A stretch of DNA of 37,285 bases, taken from CAZAPV01 sp964487195. Its GTDB lineage: Bacteria > Patescibacteriota > Patescibacteriia > SG8-24. Location: NCBI GenBank assembly GCA_964487195.1, contig CAZAPV010000002.1, positions 1 through 37,285 of the forward strand. The letters are read 5' to 3'. Below are positions 1 to 7,877 of the stretch, in pieces (positions within the stretch are counted from its first letter, which is position 1; every line of letters begins with the position of its first letter). Under the pieces are notes generated by a model. The model was not told where the DNA came from and did not search any database. It saw only the letters and a program-made list of their open reading frames with translations. A program made the translations under genes and the position numbers.

Positions 1-2
1 GC

Positions 3-944
3 AAAGCGCTCGCCGGCACGCCGGTCGAGCAATTCACGCCGCCACAACCGGTCGTCACTGGAAAACCGATTCTCGACGGCGATAAACGGGCGCAGATGAC
101 CGTAAAAATCGACCGGATCTCCGGGAAGCTCGCGACCGACCTCACGCCGCCCGAAGACGTGATCTTCCAGGGCTACGGCGTACCGCACTCGATTCTGTAC
201 TTCATCGATAGGAATGATCCGCGCGGACCGGCGCCGACAAATCCGGAGAACGATCCGCAGTTCTCCTACTGGGAGCAGGCTGTCGCGACCTGGGCGGCAA
301 AGCAGGGGATACTGCCGACCGCCCCGCCCATCGAAACTGACGACGTCCATTCCGCGGCGAACGCACCGACAATTTCGTTCCTCGATCCCGTTGATGGCGG
401 CGTACTGTCTTCGCGCGCGCCGGCCGTGTCGGTAAACGCGTCCGCGCCGCGCGGCGTCGCTCGAGTCGTCTATTTCATCGACGGCGAGAATGTCGGCTCA
501 TCCAACGTCGCGCCGTTCACCGCGACGCTCACGATCCCGAACCACATCACGAAAGGATTCCACGTCCTCGCCGCAAAAGTGTACGACGACATCGACGACA
601 ACAGCCAGGCGTCGATCACGATCAATTTCACCGCCGATCCCGGTCCAACCGCGTTCCGGTGGATATCGCCGACCGATCAGACGACGATCGCTGCTGGCGC
701 GTTCCCGACGACGATCGCGGTCGAGATCGATGATCCTAAAAGCATCGCGTCGATCAAATTTTCAGCGCAACAGAGCGGAAATAATGATTCTGAACAGATC
801 GGAGAAATAGACAATCCGACTGCAATGACTCTCTCCTTGCCGTGGCCCCCGACGCCGGCGGCCGGCACCTATCAGCTGATGGCGGATATCACGCTGATCT
901 CAAACGAAACCGTCCACGAATCGATCACCGTGAAAGTAAAATAA
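3..944 (+). CDS. Class A penicillin-binding protein, C-terminal part (5' end outside window)
   Basis: The frame is open to the window edge, so the true start lies upstream; an internal ATG at 96 is not the start. The visible part has the TGKPILDG segment and the block around HSILYFIDRNDPRGP and WAAKQG, which I recognise from the end of the transpeptidase region of PBP1A-like proteins in Patescibacteria. Two Ig-like beta-sandwich modules follow, roughly from PTISFLDP to ITINF and from the ISPTDQ segment to the C-terminus. The family builds and cross-links peptidoglycan outside the membrane. The catalytic motifs (SxxK, KTG) are not in the window, so activity cannot be judged. The family call rests on the tail only and is moderately sure. 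Confidence 0.65.
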   Translation, partial: KALAGTPVEQFTPPQPVVTGKPILDGDKRAQMTVKIDRISGKLATDLTPPEDVIFQGYGVPHSILYFIDRNDPRGPAPTNPENDPQFSYWEQAVATWAAKQGILPTAPPIETDDVHSAANAPTISFLDPVDGGVLSSRAPAVSVNASAPRGVARVVYFIDGENVGSSNVAPFTATLTIPNHITKGFHVLAAKVYDDIDDNSQASITINFTADPGPTAFRWISPTDQTTIAAGAFPTTIAVEIDDPKSIASIKFSAQQSGNNDSEQIGEIDNPTAMTLSLPWPPTPAAGTYQLMADITLISNETVHESITVKVK

Positions 945-974
945 AAATGTCCGGCGCATGCCGGACGTTTTTTT
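945..974. terminator. Bidirectional intrinsic terminator between the PBP gene and dnaN
   Basis: Stem GTCCGGC/GCCGGAC with loop GCAT, with A-rich sequence on the left and seven T on the right. It can end transcripts from both convergent genes, and the dnaN stop codon lies inside the T tract. Confidence 0.85.
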
Positions 975-2127
975 ATTGTCGGATCGGCATCACGATGTAC
1001 AGGTAATCGTGCAGCGGTTTTCCTTCGCCATACGGATGGATGACGCACGGGCTCATTCCGTCGATTAACTGGAGTGCGACGCGATCGCCGTCGATGTTGT
1101 TCACGCCGTCCAGGAAGTATCGGAAATTCACGGTGACGTTATTCTCCTTTCCGCTCACGGCGCCGTCGATCTCGACCGAGTGTTCCCCGGTCTGCGCGTT
1201 CGTCGCATCGAGCGCGATCCGTTTGCCGGGGGAGAACCGGAAATGGACGTCGTTCAGCCCGGTTTTCGAGAACAAGCTCGCAGTTTTCACGGCGCGGGCG
1301 AGATCGTTCTTTTCCATCACCACCTCGGTTTCAAACCGCTCGGGAATGAGCTGCCGATAGTCCGGATATTTCCCTTCGATCGTGCGGGAAATAAGCTCAA
1401 CCGAATCATAGACGAACAACACCTGACTTTCGCCGAGGCAGATCTCCAGCCGTTCGGGAACGTCGAGCGTTTCCTTAAAAACGCCGAGAATACGCACCAA
1501 TTCGGCGACCGTTCTCGCCGGAACGATCATGCTCACCGGATCGCTCAGCGACGGATGTTTGTCCGACATCGCCATCATCTGTTTTTCCGCGAGACGATAA
1601 CTGTCGGTCGCGGCGAGCGTGAGTGTCAGACCGTCGGCGCCGGTCGAAAAACGGAACAGCACGCCGCTGATCTCCGGCCTCGATTCGTTCGGCGCGACCG
1701 CGAACAACACCTGCCCGATCGTTTTTCGGAATTCAGATGCTTTCACGGAAAACTTATATTGTTCATCGACCGACGGAATGAGCGGAAATTCCGACGCATG
1801 CACGCCGTGCAGCTTCGTCTGGTACGACCCGCACGAAATTCCGAGCGTATTTCCGTCCTGAAGTATGTCGACCTTCTCTTTCGGCAGCAGCGAAACGTAA
1901 TCGGCAAAAAGTTTGGACGGTATCGTGAATTCCCCGGATTCATCGATTTTTCCCCTTACCGCGCAACGGATCGCTATTTCAAGGTTCGTCGTCATCAGGC
2001 GCAGCATCTTGTCGTCGCTCTTGATCAGCACGTTGCCGAGAATAGGAAGATTGATGTTTTTGTTCGCGATATGACTGACGATCGAAAGTCCCTGGTTCAG
2101 ATTTTCTTGCGTGCACGTGAACTTCAT
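973..2127 (-). CDS. dnaN: DNA polymerase III beta subunit (sliding clamp)
   Basis: A 384-residue protein of normal clamp length. It starts MKFTCTQENLNQGLS, carries three clamp-fold repeats and ends with the typical YLYIVMPIRQ tail (family consensus MPMRL/MPIRL). The clamp encircles DNA and tethers polymerase III and other partners. It lies 231 bases downstream of dnaA on the same strand, the classic dnaA-dnaN order, and is convergent with the PBP gene, sharing its terminator. No strong Shine-Dalgarno sequence precedes the ATG; the leader is rich in AT dinucleotides (TATATATAT about 15-25 bases upstream of the start), which might hold a promoter. Identification is firm. Confidence 0.97.
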   Translation of the reverse strand: MKFTCTQENLNQGLSIVSHIANKNINLPILGNVLIKSDDKMLRLMTTNLEIAIRCAVRGKIDESGEFTIPSKLFADYVSLLPKEKVDILQDGNTLGISCGSYQTKLHGVHASEFPLIPSVDEQYKFSVKASEFRKTIGQVLFAVAPNESRPEISGVLFRFSTGADGLTLTLAATDSYRLAEKQMMAMSDKHPSLSDPVSMIVPARTVAELVRILGVFKETLDVPERLEICLGESQVLFVYDSVELISRTIEGKYPDYRQLIPERFETEVVMEKNDLARAVKTASLFSKTGLNDVHFRFSPGKRIALDATNAQTGEHSVEIDGAVSGKENNVTVNFRYFLDGVNNIDGDRVALQLIDGMSPCVIHPYGEGKPLHDYLYIVMPIRQ

Positions 2128-2358
2128 GGCGATACGATTAGATCGATATATATATTCGGTAACGGTGGTAGGGAAGTGGACAGCGGGGAAAACTTTTGGA
2201 ATTTTGCTGCGCTTCGCGGAAAAGAAAAACCGTCGCCCTGTGCATTGATCGTGAGGATCGGAGAGGAGACGGTTGATAAAACGAGCGTCGATTTTTTTGT
2301 TTGTATTTCATCCGGAGAAAATCCCGCGTTCAATCACAGGTTTTCCTCATCCTATCCC
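2128..2358. other. dnaA-dnaN intergenic region without clear DnaA boxes
   Basis: In many bacteria oriC sits here. I looked for TTATCCACA-like 9-mers on both strands and found only poor matches (for example TTATCAACC near 2272-2280 on the minus strand, two mismatches). There is no credible gene in it; a 69-codon minus-strand frame overlapping the dnaN start has no family features. Confidence 0.5.
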
Positions 2359-3750
2359 TTATGTGTTATAGAGCCGCTGCTTGATCAGATCCATATCCTG
2401 GCGCAGCTTCGGATTGGTTTCAAGCTCGTTGCCGATTTTATCGTACGCATGCATCGCCGTCGTGTGATCGCGGCCGCCGAGTTCATGGCCGATCGCGGGG
2501 TATGACGATCCGATCTCTTCGCGCATCAGGTACATGATGATCTGCCGCGGGAAGGCGAGCCGTTTTTCGCGGCATTTGCTGCTCATGTCCGCGATGGAGA
2601 CGTCGAAATATCCCGCGACGGTCTGGATGAGGTGCTTCGGCGTCACGTTTTTTTTGCTCTGTGTAGCGCCAAAACTGGAAAGCAGCGTTTTTGCGCCCTC
2701 GAGCGTCGGCCTAGTGTTCTTAAACTGATGGTAGGCGATGATTTTGTTGAGCGCGCCCTCAAGTTCGCGGACGTTCGATTGGATGACGGTCGCGATGTAC
2801 CGGACGATCTCCTGGTCGAGGTCGTAATTACGTTCTTTGCACTTCGTTTCCAGGATGGCGATCCTCGTTTCGAAGTCCGGACTGGAGATATCGACCGTCA
2901 TTCCCCACTGGAAACGCGAGATCAGCCGGTGCTCGAGCGCCGGGATCTGTTGCGGCGGCCGGTCCGAGGTGAGGACGACCTGCTTGTTCGCCTGGTGCAG
3001 GGCGTTGAACGTATGAAAAAATTCCTCCTGCGTGCCGTCTTTGCCGGTGAGGAATTGGATGTCGTCGATCAGGAGCACATCGACCGTGCGATACGTGTCT
3101 TTGAATTCTTTGCCGCGACCGGTCTTCACCGCGTGAATGAATTCATTGGTGAATTTTTCGCACGTGACGTACAGCACTTTTGCCGACGGCTTCTTTTTGA
3201 GCACCTCGTTGCCGATCGCCTGGAGCACGTGCGTCTTGCCGAGGCCGACGCCGCCATAGATGAACAGCGGATTGTATTGCGTGCCGGGATTTTTCGCGAC
3301 CGCGATCGCCGCGGCGTGCGTCAGCTCGTTCCCTTTGCCGACGATGAACGAATCGAAGGTGTATTTCGGGTTCAGTTTGCTGTCGCTCATCTGCTCTTTT
3401 TTCGCTGCAGTAAGCGATTCCGTGCGATTGACAGTCTGCGTATCGGTGCCGACGATCGTCGCGACCGGCAGCGCGTCCTGGACGAGCGTTCTGGATTGCG
3501 GTCGGACGTCCACTTTGTAAACAAGTTCGCGGACCGCGGAGCTGGTGACGTTCTGGAGCGATTTGAGAATCGCCGCGTTATATTTTTTTTCGAGCCACGC
3601 TTTCGTGAACGTGTTCGGCACGCTGATTACGACGCGGGCGCCGTCGCACGACGAAATAAATGTATTCTTGAACCACGTGGTGAAGTTCGCTTTGCTGAGC
3701 GTCACCTCCAGTTCCCCGAGCACTGCCTGCCAAAGTTCATGCGTGTTCAT
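2359..3750 (-). CDS. dnaA: Chromosomal replication initiator protein DnaA
   Basis: A 463-residue protein with all four DnaA domains. The N-terminal oligomerisation domain has the WF motif (TTWFKNTF). A short linker follows, then the AAA+ domain with Walker A GGVGLGKT at about residues 166-173 and Walker B LLIDDIQF. The C-terminal helix-turn-helix domain carries the signature GGRDHTTAMHAYDKI, the DnaA-box reading motif. It binds oriC and opens the duplex in its ATP form. The gene is divergent from rpmH, the classic arrangement, and followed by dnaN. The ATG start fits the family N-terminus (MNTHELWQAVLGELE). Identification is certain; the dnaA promoter itself is not obvious. Confidence 0.98.
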   Translation of the reverse strand: MNTHELWQAVLGELEVTLSKANFTTWFKNTFISSCDGARVVISVPNTFTKAWLEKKYNAAILKSLQNVTSSAVRELVYKVDVRPQSRTLVQDALPVATIVGTDTQTVNRTESLTAAKKEQMSDSKLNPKYTFDSFIVGKGNELTHAAAIAVAKNPGTQYNPLFIYGGVGLGKTHVLQAIGNEVLKKKPSAKVLYVTCEKFTNEFIHAVKTGRGKEFKDTYRTVDVLLIDDIQFLTGKDGTQEEFFHTFNALHQANKQVVLTSDRPPQQIPALEHRLISRFQWGMTVDISSPDFETRIAILETKCKERNYDLDQEIVRYIATVIQSNVRELEGALNKIIAYHQFKNTRPTLEGAKTLLSSFGATQSKKNVTPKHLIQTVAGYFDVSIADMSSKCREKRLAFPRQIIMYLMREEIGSSYPAIGHELGGRDHTTAMHAYDKIGNELETNPKLRQDMDLIKQRLYNT

Positions 3751-3837
3751 AGAATCGTTTTTTCACTCATTGCTTCAGTCTACGGAAGCGCAGCCGATTT
3801 GAAAAGCGTCGCAAGTGTTTACATCGTGTGTATCAAT

Positions 3838-3846
3838 TGTGGATAT
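3838..3846 (-). promoter_or_regulatory. Single DnaA-box-like 9-mer between dnaA and rpmH
   Basis: TGTGGATAT differs from the reversed consensus TGTGGATAA at one base. It lies in the 167-base divergent dnaA/rpmH region, where it could serve dnaA autoregulation. One isolated box does not make an origin. Confidence 0.4.
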
Positions 3847-3917
3847 CTTCGAGAAAAAACGCAAGCGCCACAAATGGCTTGCCATTTCGCGCCGTTCGTG
3901 CGAAGATTGCTTTTGCT

Positions 3918-4058
3918 ATGTCCACCAAACGAACGTACCAACCGAAAGCGAGAAAAAGAAAGCGAGTCCACGGTTTCCTCTCGCGCATGCGCAAGAAAGC
4001 GGGCCGCCAGGTGCTCAAGCGCCGCAGGGACAAGGGGCGAAAGCGTCTGACCGTCTGA
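3918..4058 (+). CDS. rpmH: Large ribosomal subunit protein bL34
   Basis: A 46-residue, very basic protein starting MSTKRTYQPKARKRKRVHGF, containing RMRKKAGRQVLKRRR and ending GRKRLTV. This is bL34 along its full length (usual length 44-46). I take the ATG at 3918 because the conserved N-terminus begins there; a longer upstream frame is spurious. It is a structural protein of the 50S subunit. It is first in the rpmH-rnpA-yidD order on plus, divergent from dnaA, as in many bacteria. A hairpin between rpmH and rnpA may reduce read-through. Confidence 0.97.
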   Translation: MSTKRTYQPKARKRKRVHGFLSRMRKKAGRQVLKRRRDKGRKRLTV

Positions 4059-4070
4059 CACCGTAAAAAA

Positions 4071-4090
4071 GAGGCCCGACCGGGCCTCTT
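4071..4090 (+). terminator. Hairpin between rpmH and rnpA, weak terminator or attenuator
   Basis: Stem GAGGCCC/GGGCCTC with loop GACC, followed by only three T before CG, and preceded by six A. The short T tract suggests partial termination, which would lower rnpA-yidD expression relative to the abundant ribosomal protein. Confidence 0.6.
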
Positions 4091-4098
4091 TCGTTGCT

Positions 4099-4443
4099 AT
4101 GTTGCCGAAAAAAAATCGTCTCACCGCCGACCGCGACTTCGCCAGGATTTTTGCGAAAGGGAGATCGGTACATGGCCGGGCGATCGGCATGCGCGCGGTC
4201 GGGAACCGTCTGAAAGAATCCAGGTTCGGTTTCGTCGTCAGCACGAAAGTGTCGAAAGACGCGGTCGTCAGGAATACGCTCAAGCGCCGGATGCGCGAAA
4301 TCGTCCGCAAACAGCTGCCGAAGATCGTCGGCGGAGTCGATATCGTCTTTACTGCCAAACAGGACGCGATCAAACTGCCGTTCGGCGATCTTGAACGGAC
4401 GCTGCTCGACCTCCTGGGGAGGGCGCGCCTCATTCAGCCATGA
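4099..4443 (+). CDS. rnpA: Ribonuclease P protein component
   Basis: A 114-residue basic protein starting MLPKKNRLTADRDFARIFA. The RNR motif region KDAVVRNTLKRRMREIVR, which contacts the catalytic RNA, is intact. With RNase P RNA it removes 5' leaders from precursor tRNAs. It sits just after rpmH and its stop overlaps the start of yidD by four bases (ATGA), suggesting translational coupling. Length and context are normal. I could not place the partner rnpB in this window. Confidence 0.96.
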   Translation: MLPKKNRLTADRDFARIFAKGRSVHGRAIGMRAVGNRLKESRFGFVVSTKVSKDAVVRNTLKRRMREIVRKQLPKIVGGVDIVFTAKQDAIKLPFGDLERTLLDLLGRARLIQP

Positions 4444-4715
4444 ACGACGTCCTTCTTTTCGTCATTCGGTTGCCGAAAACGGTCGTCCTCGGCACGATCC
4501 GCATCTACCAACGGCTCGTTTCGCCGGACCATGGGCCGCTTCGCCGGCTTTTCCCATATGGCGTGTGCAAATATGAGCCGACGTGCTCGGAGTACGCCTA
4601 TGGGGCTGTGGATCAGTTCGGGATAATTCAGGGATTGGCGCTCGCCTGCGGTCGGATCTTCCGCTGCAATCCTTGGAGCGACGGTGGGATCGATCCGGTG
4701 CCGAAACGAAAATAA
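4440..4715 (+). CDS. yidD: Membrane protein insertion efficiency factor YidD
   Basis: A 91-residue protein with the family core: IRIYQRLVSPDHGPLRRLFP, then CKYEPTCSEYAYGAVDQFG, then GRIFRCNPWSDGGIDPVP. The conserved cysteines (CKYEPTCS and RCNPW) are present. The family is membrane-associated through an amphipathic N-terminus and assists insertion of inner-membrane proteins with YidC. It overlaps the rnpA stop by four bases. The yidC gene, which usually follows, is not here: the next gene is on the other strand and a strong terminator spans the yidD stop, so the canonical cluster is broken at this point. Confidence 0.95.
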   Translation: MNDVLLFVIRLPKTVVLGTIRIYQRLVSPDHGPLRRLFPYGVCKYEPTCSEYAYGAVDQFGIIQGLALACGRIFRCNPWSDGGIDPVPKRK

Positions 4716-4738
4716 TGGCTCTATGCAGCCATTATTTT
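4709..4738. terminator. Bidirectional terminator spanning both yidD and DUF167 stop codons
   Basis: Perfect 12-base stem AAAATAATGGCT/AGCCATTATTTT with loop CTATGC, A-rich on one side and T-rich on the other. The yidD stop (4713-4715) and the DUF167 gene stop (4721-4723) lie inside the hairpin. Confidence 0.9.
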
Positions 4739-4954
4739 GAATATTTTCTTCCGAGATCGCGCTCCGCGGACCAGGATAATGCATGAGCGCGGGACGTTGA
4801 GGTGGGCCGCAAGCATATCCACAACATCGTCATTCGCTTTACCGTGCTCGGGTGCGACCGGTGTCCTTATTTTATAGGTGCTGTCGGGCATCGTGGCGAC
4901 GGTTCGCGTCCGGCTCCCCGCATGAACGATGACGGTGATAGTGCGCGATTGCAT
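4721..4954 (-). CDS. DUF167 (YggU-family) small protein
   Basis: A 77-residue protein. It shows the family pattern HAGSR near the N-terminus, then KIRTPVAPEHGKANDDVVDMLA, then ILVRGARSRKKIFKI (family form: APPxxGKAN and GxxSRxK). The biochemical role of the family is not established. Its ATG overlaps the TGA stop of endonuclease IV by one base (TGATG), so the two are very likely co-translated. It ends inside a bidirectional terminator shared with yidD. Confidence 0.85.
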   Translation of the reverse strand: MQSRTITVIVHAGSRTRTVATMPDSTYKIRTPVAPEHGKANDDVVDMLAAHLNVPRSCIILVRGARSRKKIFKIMAA

Positions 4955-5787
4955 CAGCGTGCGTCGCGAAGCCGTTTCATCAGCGCGACGTCGGCCGCCG
5001 CGCCATCGGGCGGCGTTTCGAGGATCAGGTTGACGTCGCCGAACGCCGGCGAACCGACGATCGCGCGGAAACCGTCCGCCCCGATTTTTCCCGCGCCGAT
5101 ATTCTCATGGCGGTCTTTCTTTTCGCCGATGCCGACCTTCGAATCGTTGCAGTGCGACAGTTCGAGCCGGTCGAGTCCGACGATGCGATCGAATTTTTTC
5201 ATCGTCTCGTCGACGGCGGCGCGATCGCGCAGATCGTAGCCGGACGCGAATGCATGCGCCGTATCGAAACAGACGCCGACGCGCTCATCGCAGATGCCGT
5301 CGATGATCGCGCGCACTTCTTCGAACGTGTCGCCGATCACCATTCCCGCGCCCGCGGAGATTTCGACGAGCAGACGCGTCGCGCCGCGGTAGCCGTCAAG
5401 GATTTTTTTCATTCCTTCGATGACGAGCGCGACGCCCTGGTCCTCGCCGACGCCGGCGGCGCTGCCCGGATGGAACATGATCGCGGCCGCGCCGAGGATC
5501 GCGCCTCGCTCCAGTTCCCCGCGCACGATCTCGATCGTGGTGTCGCGGATCCGTCCTTCTTTGGACGCGAGGTTGATGACGTACGGCGCGTGGACGTACC
5601 AGCGGTCGAATCCGTGCGCGTCGCACGCGGCGCGGAACGCGGCGGCGTCTTCTTTTTTGATCGGTCCGACTTTTCCGCCCTGCGGCGGCCTGCTGAAAAA
5701 TTGGAAACACTCGGCGCCGAGCGCGGCGGCGTTTTTCGGAGCGTTCGCGAGCCCGCCCGCGGCCGAAACGTGCGCGCCGATTTTCAT
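4954..5787 (-). CDS. nfo: Endonuclease IV (AP endonuclease)
   Basis: A 277-residue TIM-barrel protein of typical length, starting MKIGAHVSAAGGLANAP. Metal-binding signatures are all visible: MFHPGS, the Glu of VEISAGAG, CFDTAHAFASGYD, ELSHCNDSK, DRHENIGAGKIG and the Glu of LILETP. It cleaves 5' of abasic sites in base excision repair using a trinuclear zinc centre. It starts one base after the trigger factor stop and overlaps the DUF167 start, so tig, nfo and the DUF167 gene probably form one operon read from the tig promoter. Confidence 0.96.
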   Translation of the reverse strand: MKIGAHVSAAGGLANAPKNAAALGAECFQFFSRPPQGGKVGPIKKEDAAAFRAACDAHGFDRWYVHAPYVINLASKEGRIRDTTIEIVRGELERGAILGAAAIMFHPGSAAGVGEDQGVALVIEGMKKILDGYRGATRLLVEISAGAGMVIGDTFEEVRAIIDGICDERVGVCFDTAHAFASGYDLRDRAAVDETMKKFDRIVGLDRLELSHCNDSKVGIGEKKDRHENIGAGKIGADGFRAIVGSPAFGDVNLILETPPDGAAADVALMKRLRDAR

Positions 5788-5788
5788 A

Positions 5789-7072
5789 TCAGTTCATCGC
5801 CGCCTCGCGGAGCATCTCGATCACTTTCCTGTTCCGGAGCGACGTCCGGAGATAGTCGTGGTATTCCTCGGTGCGAATTTCCGCCTGCGTTTCGGCGCTG
5901 TTCGCATGGGCGTTGAGCAGCCGCGTCACCTCCGCGAGCAGCTCGGCGTCCGACACCTCGACGTGCTCTTTTTCCGCCAATTCTCGCAGTAAAATCGCGG
6001 TCTTCACCCGCTTCACGGCCTGGACGGCGAACTCCAATTTAAGCTCGTCCACGCTCTTCTTGATGTTCTTCAAATACTCCGCGAAATCGGCGCCCTGTTC
6101 GGTGACGCTCCGTTTCAGCTCCTCAAGCATCCGGTCGACTTCCGCGGTGATGATCGCGTCCGGGAACTCCTCGAACTTCGATTTGTCGACGAGCTTCTCC
6201 AAGATTTCGAGTTCGACGCGCTGGCGTTCTTTTGCTTCCGCTTCGCGGACGAGATTTTCATTGAGCAGCGCGGAAAGTTTTTCCATGCTCTCCTGGCCGA
6301 GCCGTTTCGCGAATTCGTCATCGAGCGCCGGATGCCGCAGCTCGTACACTTCATTCAGGGTCACGGCGAAGTCGACGTCCTGGCCGGCGATATTTTTTTG
6401 ATAGTGCGTGTCCGGGAATTTCAATGTGAATGTTTTCTTGTCGCCTTCCTTGAGGCCGACGACCTGTTCGCGGAAACCGGGGACGTAATAATCTTCGTCG
6501 AGGTAGATGCCGTGCCCTTTCGTCTGGCCGCCCTCGATCCCGACGCCGCCGCGCGACAGGTTCATGTCGACGACGATTTTGTCCCCGACGCGCGCCTCTC
6601 GGTTCGCGCGCACTTCTTTCGTCTGCATGCGCTGCAATTCCTTGAGCGTCTCGTCGACCCGTTTCGTTTCGACGGCGACCGGCCTCGTCTTCACCTTGAT
6701 CGTCCGGAAATCCGCGAGCGACAGCACTGCGGGGACGAGCGCGACCGTCGCCGTGAACGCGATCGGATTGCCCGGCACCAGTTTCGTCACGTTGATGCGC
6801 GGTTCGCCGTAGGCGCGCAGCGCGTTGTCCATCACCGCTTTCACGTAGTGCGTGCGAACGAGATCCGGGAGCGCGTGTTCGTAGATCGCCATCTCGCCGA
6901 ACCTCGTTTTGACGACGTCATACGGCGCTTTGCCGGGACGGTACCCCTGGATCTGCCGTTCTTCGGAGAGATGCCGCGCCGCCGATTCGAGTTCGTTTTT
7001 CGCCTCCTCGACCGGGATCTCGCAGCTGATTTCGACCGCGCCTTTCGGCAATTTCTTGATGGTGCAGGACAT
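5789..7072 (-). CDS. tig: Trigger factor, ribosome-associated chaperone
   Basis: A 427-residue protein. The N-terminal ribosome-binding domain contains the signature segment GYRPGKAPYDVVKTRFG (family GFRxGKxP). A PPIase FKBP-like domain follows (roughly residues 150-250; GDKIVVDMNLS, VPGFREQVVGLKEGD, FPDTHY), then a helical C-terminal chaperone domain. It holds nascent chains at the ribosome exit. I place the start at the ATG at 7072 (MSCTIKKLPKGAVEI); an upstream in-frame start at 7120 would lie in the promoter. A TTGACA-17-TATCCT promoter precedes it. It leads the operon with nfo and the DUF167 gene. Confidence 0.95.
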   Translation of the reverse strand: MSCTIKKLPKGAVEISCEIPVEEAKNELESAARHLSEERQIQGYRPGKAPYDVVKTRFGEMAIYEHALPDLVRTHYVKAVMDNALRAYGEPRINVTKLVPGNPIAFTATVALVPAVLSLADFRTIKVKTRPVAVETKRVDETLKELQRMQTKEVRANREARVGDKIVVDMNLSRGGVGIEGGQTKGHGIYLDEDYYVPGFREQVVGLKEGDKKTFTLKFPDTHYQKNIAGQDVDFAVTLNEVYELRHPALDDEFAKRLGQESMEKLSALLNENLVREAEAKERQRVELEILEKLVDKSKFEEFPDAIITAEVDRMLEELKRSVTEQGADFAEYLKNIKKSVDELKLEFAVQAVKRVKTAILLRELAEKEHVEVSDAELLAEVTRLLNAHANSAETQAEIRTEEYHDYLRTSLRNRKVIEMLREAAMN

Positions 7073-7091
7073 AGGGAATGAATGACTTGGA

Positions 7092-7120
7092 AGGATAGAA
7101 GAGGAACCGGCCGTTGTCAA
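7092..7120 (-). promoter_or_regulatory. Promoter of the tig operon
   Basis: Read on minus: TTGACA, 17-base spacer, TATCCT. The -10 box is 20 bases upstream of the tig ATG at 7072. Confidence 0.75.
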
Positions 7121-7130
7121 GCGGCGCGCC

Positions 7131-7159
7131 TTGACGACGGGATGCCGGCGTGGTGTTGT
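7131..7159 (+). promoter_or_regulatory. Promoter of the first lipoprotein gene
   Basis: TTGACG, 17-base spacer, TGTTGT. The -10 is poor, but the -35 and spacing match the other promoters of this window. Confidence 0.45.
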
Positions 7160-7187
7160 TTGCAGAGGTCATTGAAAGGAGGTGCCG

Positions 7188-7787
7188 ATGAAATCGGTCC
7201 TGTTGCGCCTGGCGTTGGCGCTCTGCGCGTTCATGACGTTCGGGTGCGAAGGATTTTTGCCCCCGAAGAAGCCGGTGCTGTCGGTGCTGCCCGGACCGGA
7301 AAAGACGCCCTCGTTCACCGTCGTGATCGATCGTGGCAGGCCGCTCGATCGGCTGCTGTTCGTCGGCGGGTACGATGAGATCGATCCCGCGATTCGAACG
7401 GCGACGTTTTTCCCGCGGTTCTGGGATGGCGTAAAAAACGAGCAGATCGGATCGGTGGACGTCGAACTGATCAGTTTCGACCGTTCGGTGACCACGATCG
7501 ACGCGCTTGAGCTGATGCGGGAACAGGGAATCAGCCCGGTGACGTTCGATGTGCTGCTTTCGGTCGGCGCCGCGCATCCGGAACTGCAGCGCGGACCGCC
7601 GATCGCCGCGCTCGGCACGATCGTGACGATGGCGGACGGCCAGCGCGGCGTGCCGTTCCTCGGCGGCGACAGCCGCCAGCCGCCGCAGCGGACGGTGCGC
7701 GTCCTGCGGACGGGGGAGGCGGATTACGCCTACTTATGGGGGACGGCGTGGCGCTTTCTCGTTCTGAAACCGTCGAAACCGTCATAA
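7188..7787 (+). CDS. Putative lipoprotein of an uncharacterised family (paralogue 1)
   Basis: A 199-residue protein; the ATG at 7188 follows a strong AAAGGAGGT. The N-terminus MKSVLLRLALALCAFMTFGC is a lipoprotein signal with Cys20 as likely lipidation site. The mature part contains SFTVVIDRGRPLDRLLFVGGYDEID, then VELISFDRSVTT, then AHPELQRGPPIAALG, a GVPFLGGD segment and a C-terminal WGTAWRFLVL. The same blocks recur in the same order in the gene at 8778, so the two are paralogues. I recognise the general layout from uncharacterised Parcubacteria proteins; no function is known to me. It is expected at the outer face of the membrane. LspA, encoded at 16487, would process it. Confidence 0.8.
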   Translation: MKSVLLRLALALCAFMTFGCEGFLPPKKPVLSVLPGPEKTPSFTVVIDRGRPLDRLLFVGGYDEIDPAIRTATFFPRFWDGVKNEQIGSVDVELISFDRSVTTIDALELMREQGISPVTFDVLLSVGAAHPELQRGPPIAALGTIVTMADGQRGVPFLGGDSRQPPQRTVRVLRTGEADYAYLWGTAWRFLVLKPSKPS

Positions 7788-7813
7788 CGGTCCCGCTTCT
7801 CGGGGCCGTTTTT
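7786..7813 (+). terminator. Terminator after the first lipoprotein gene
   Basis: Stem AACGGTCCCG/CGGGGCCGTT (one wobble pair), loop CTTCT, then five T. It starts inside the TAA stop codon and ends just before the next promoter. Confidence 0.85.
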
Positions 7814-7814
7814 A

Positions 7815-7843
7815 TTGACAATTCTCGGGATATGCGGTAAAGA
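7815..7843 (+). promoter_or_regulatory. Promoter of the orphan gene at 7878
   Basis: TTGACA, 17-base spacer, TAAAGA, placed directly after the preceding terminator. Confidence 0.65.
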
Positions 7844-7877
7844 GAGCGGGAGGTTCTTTTCACAGAAAGGAGTTCCC

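Noticed and set aside
2124..2333. 69-codon minus-strand frame between dnaA and dnaN
   Set aside because: Overlaps the dnaN start and has no features beyond being open.
1180..2505. 441-codon plus-strand frame across dnaN and the dnaA end
   Set aside because: Antisense to two certain genes and lacks any recognisable motif.
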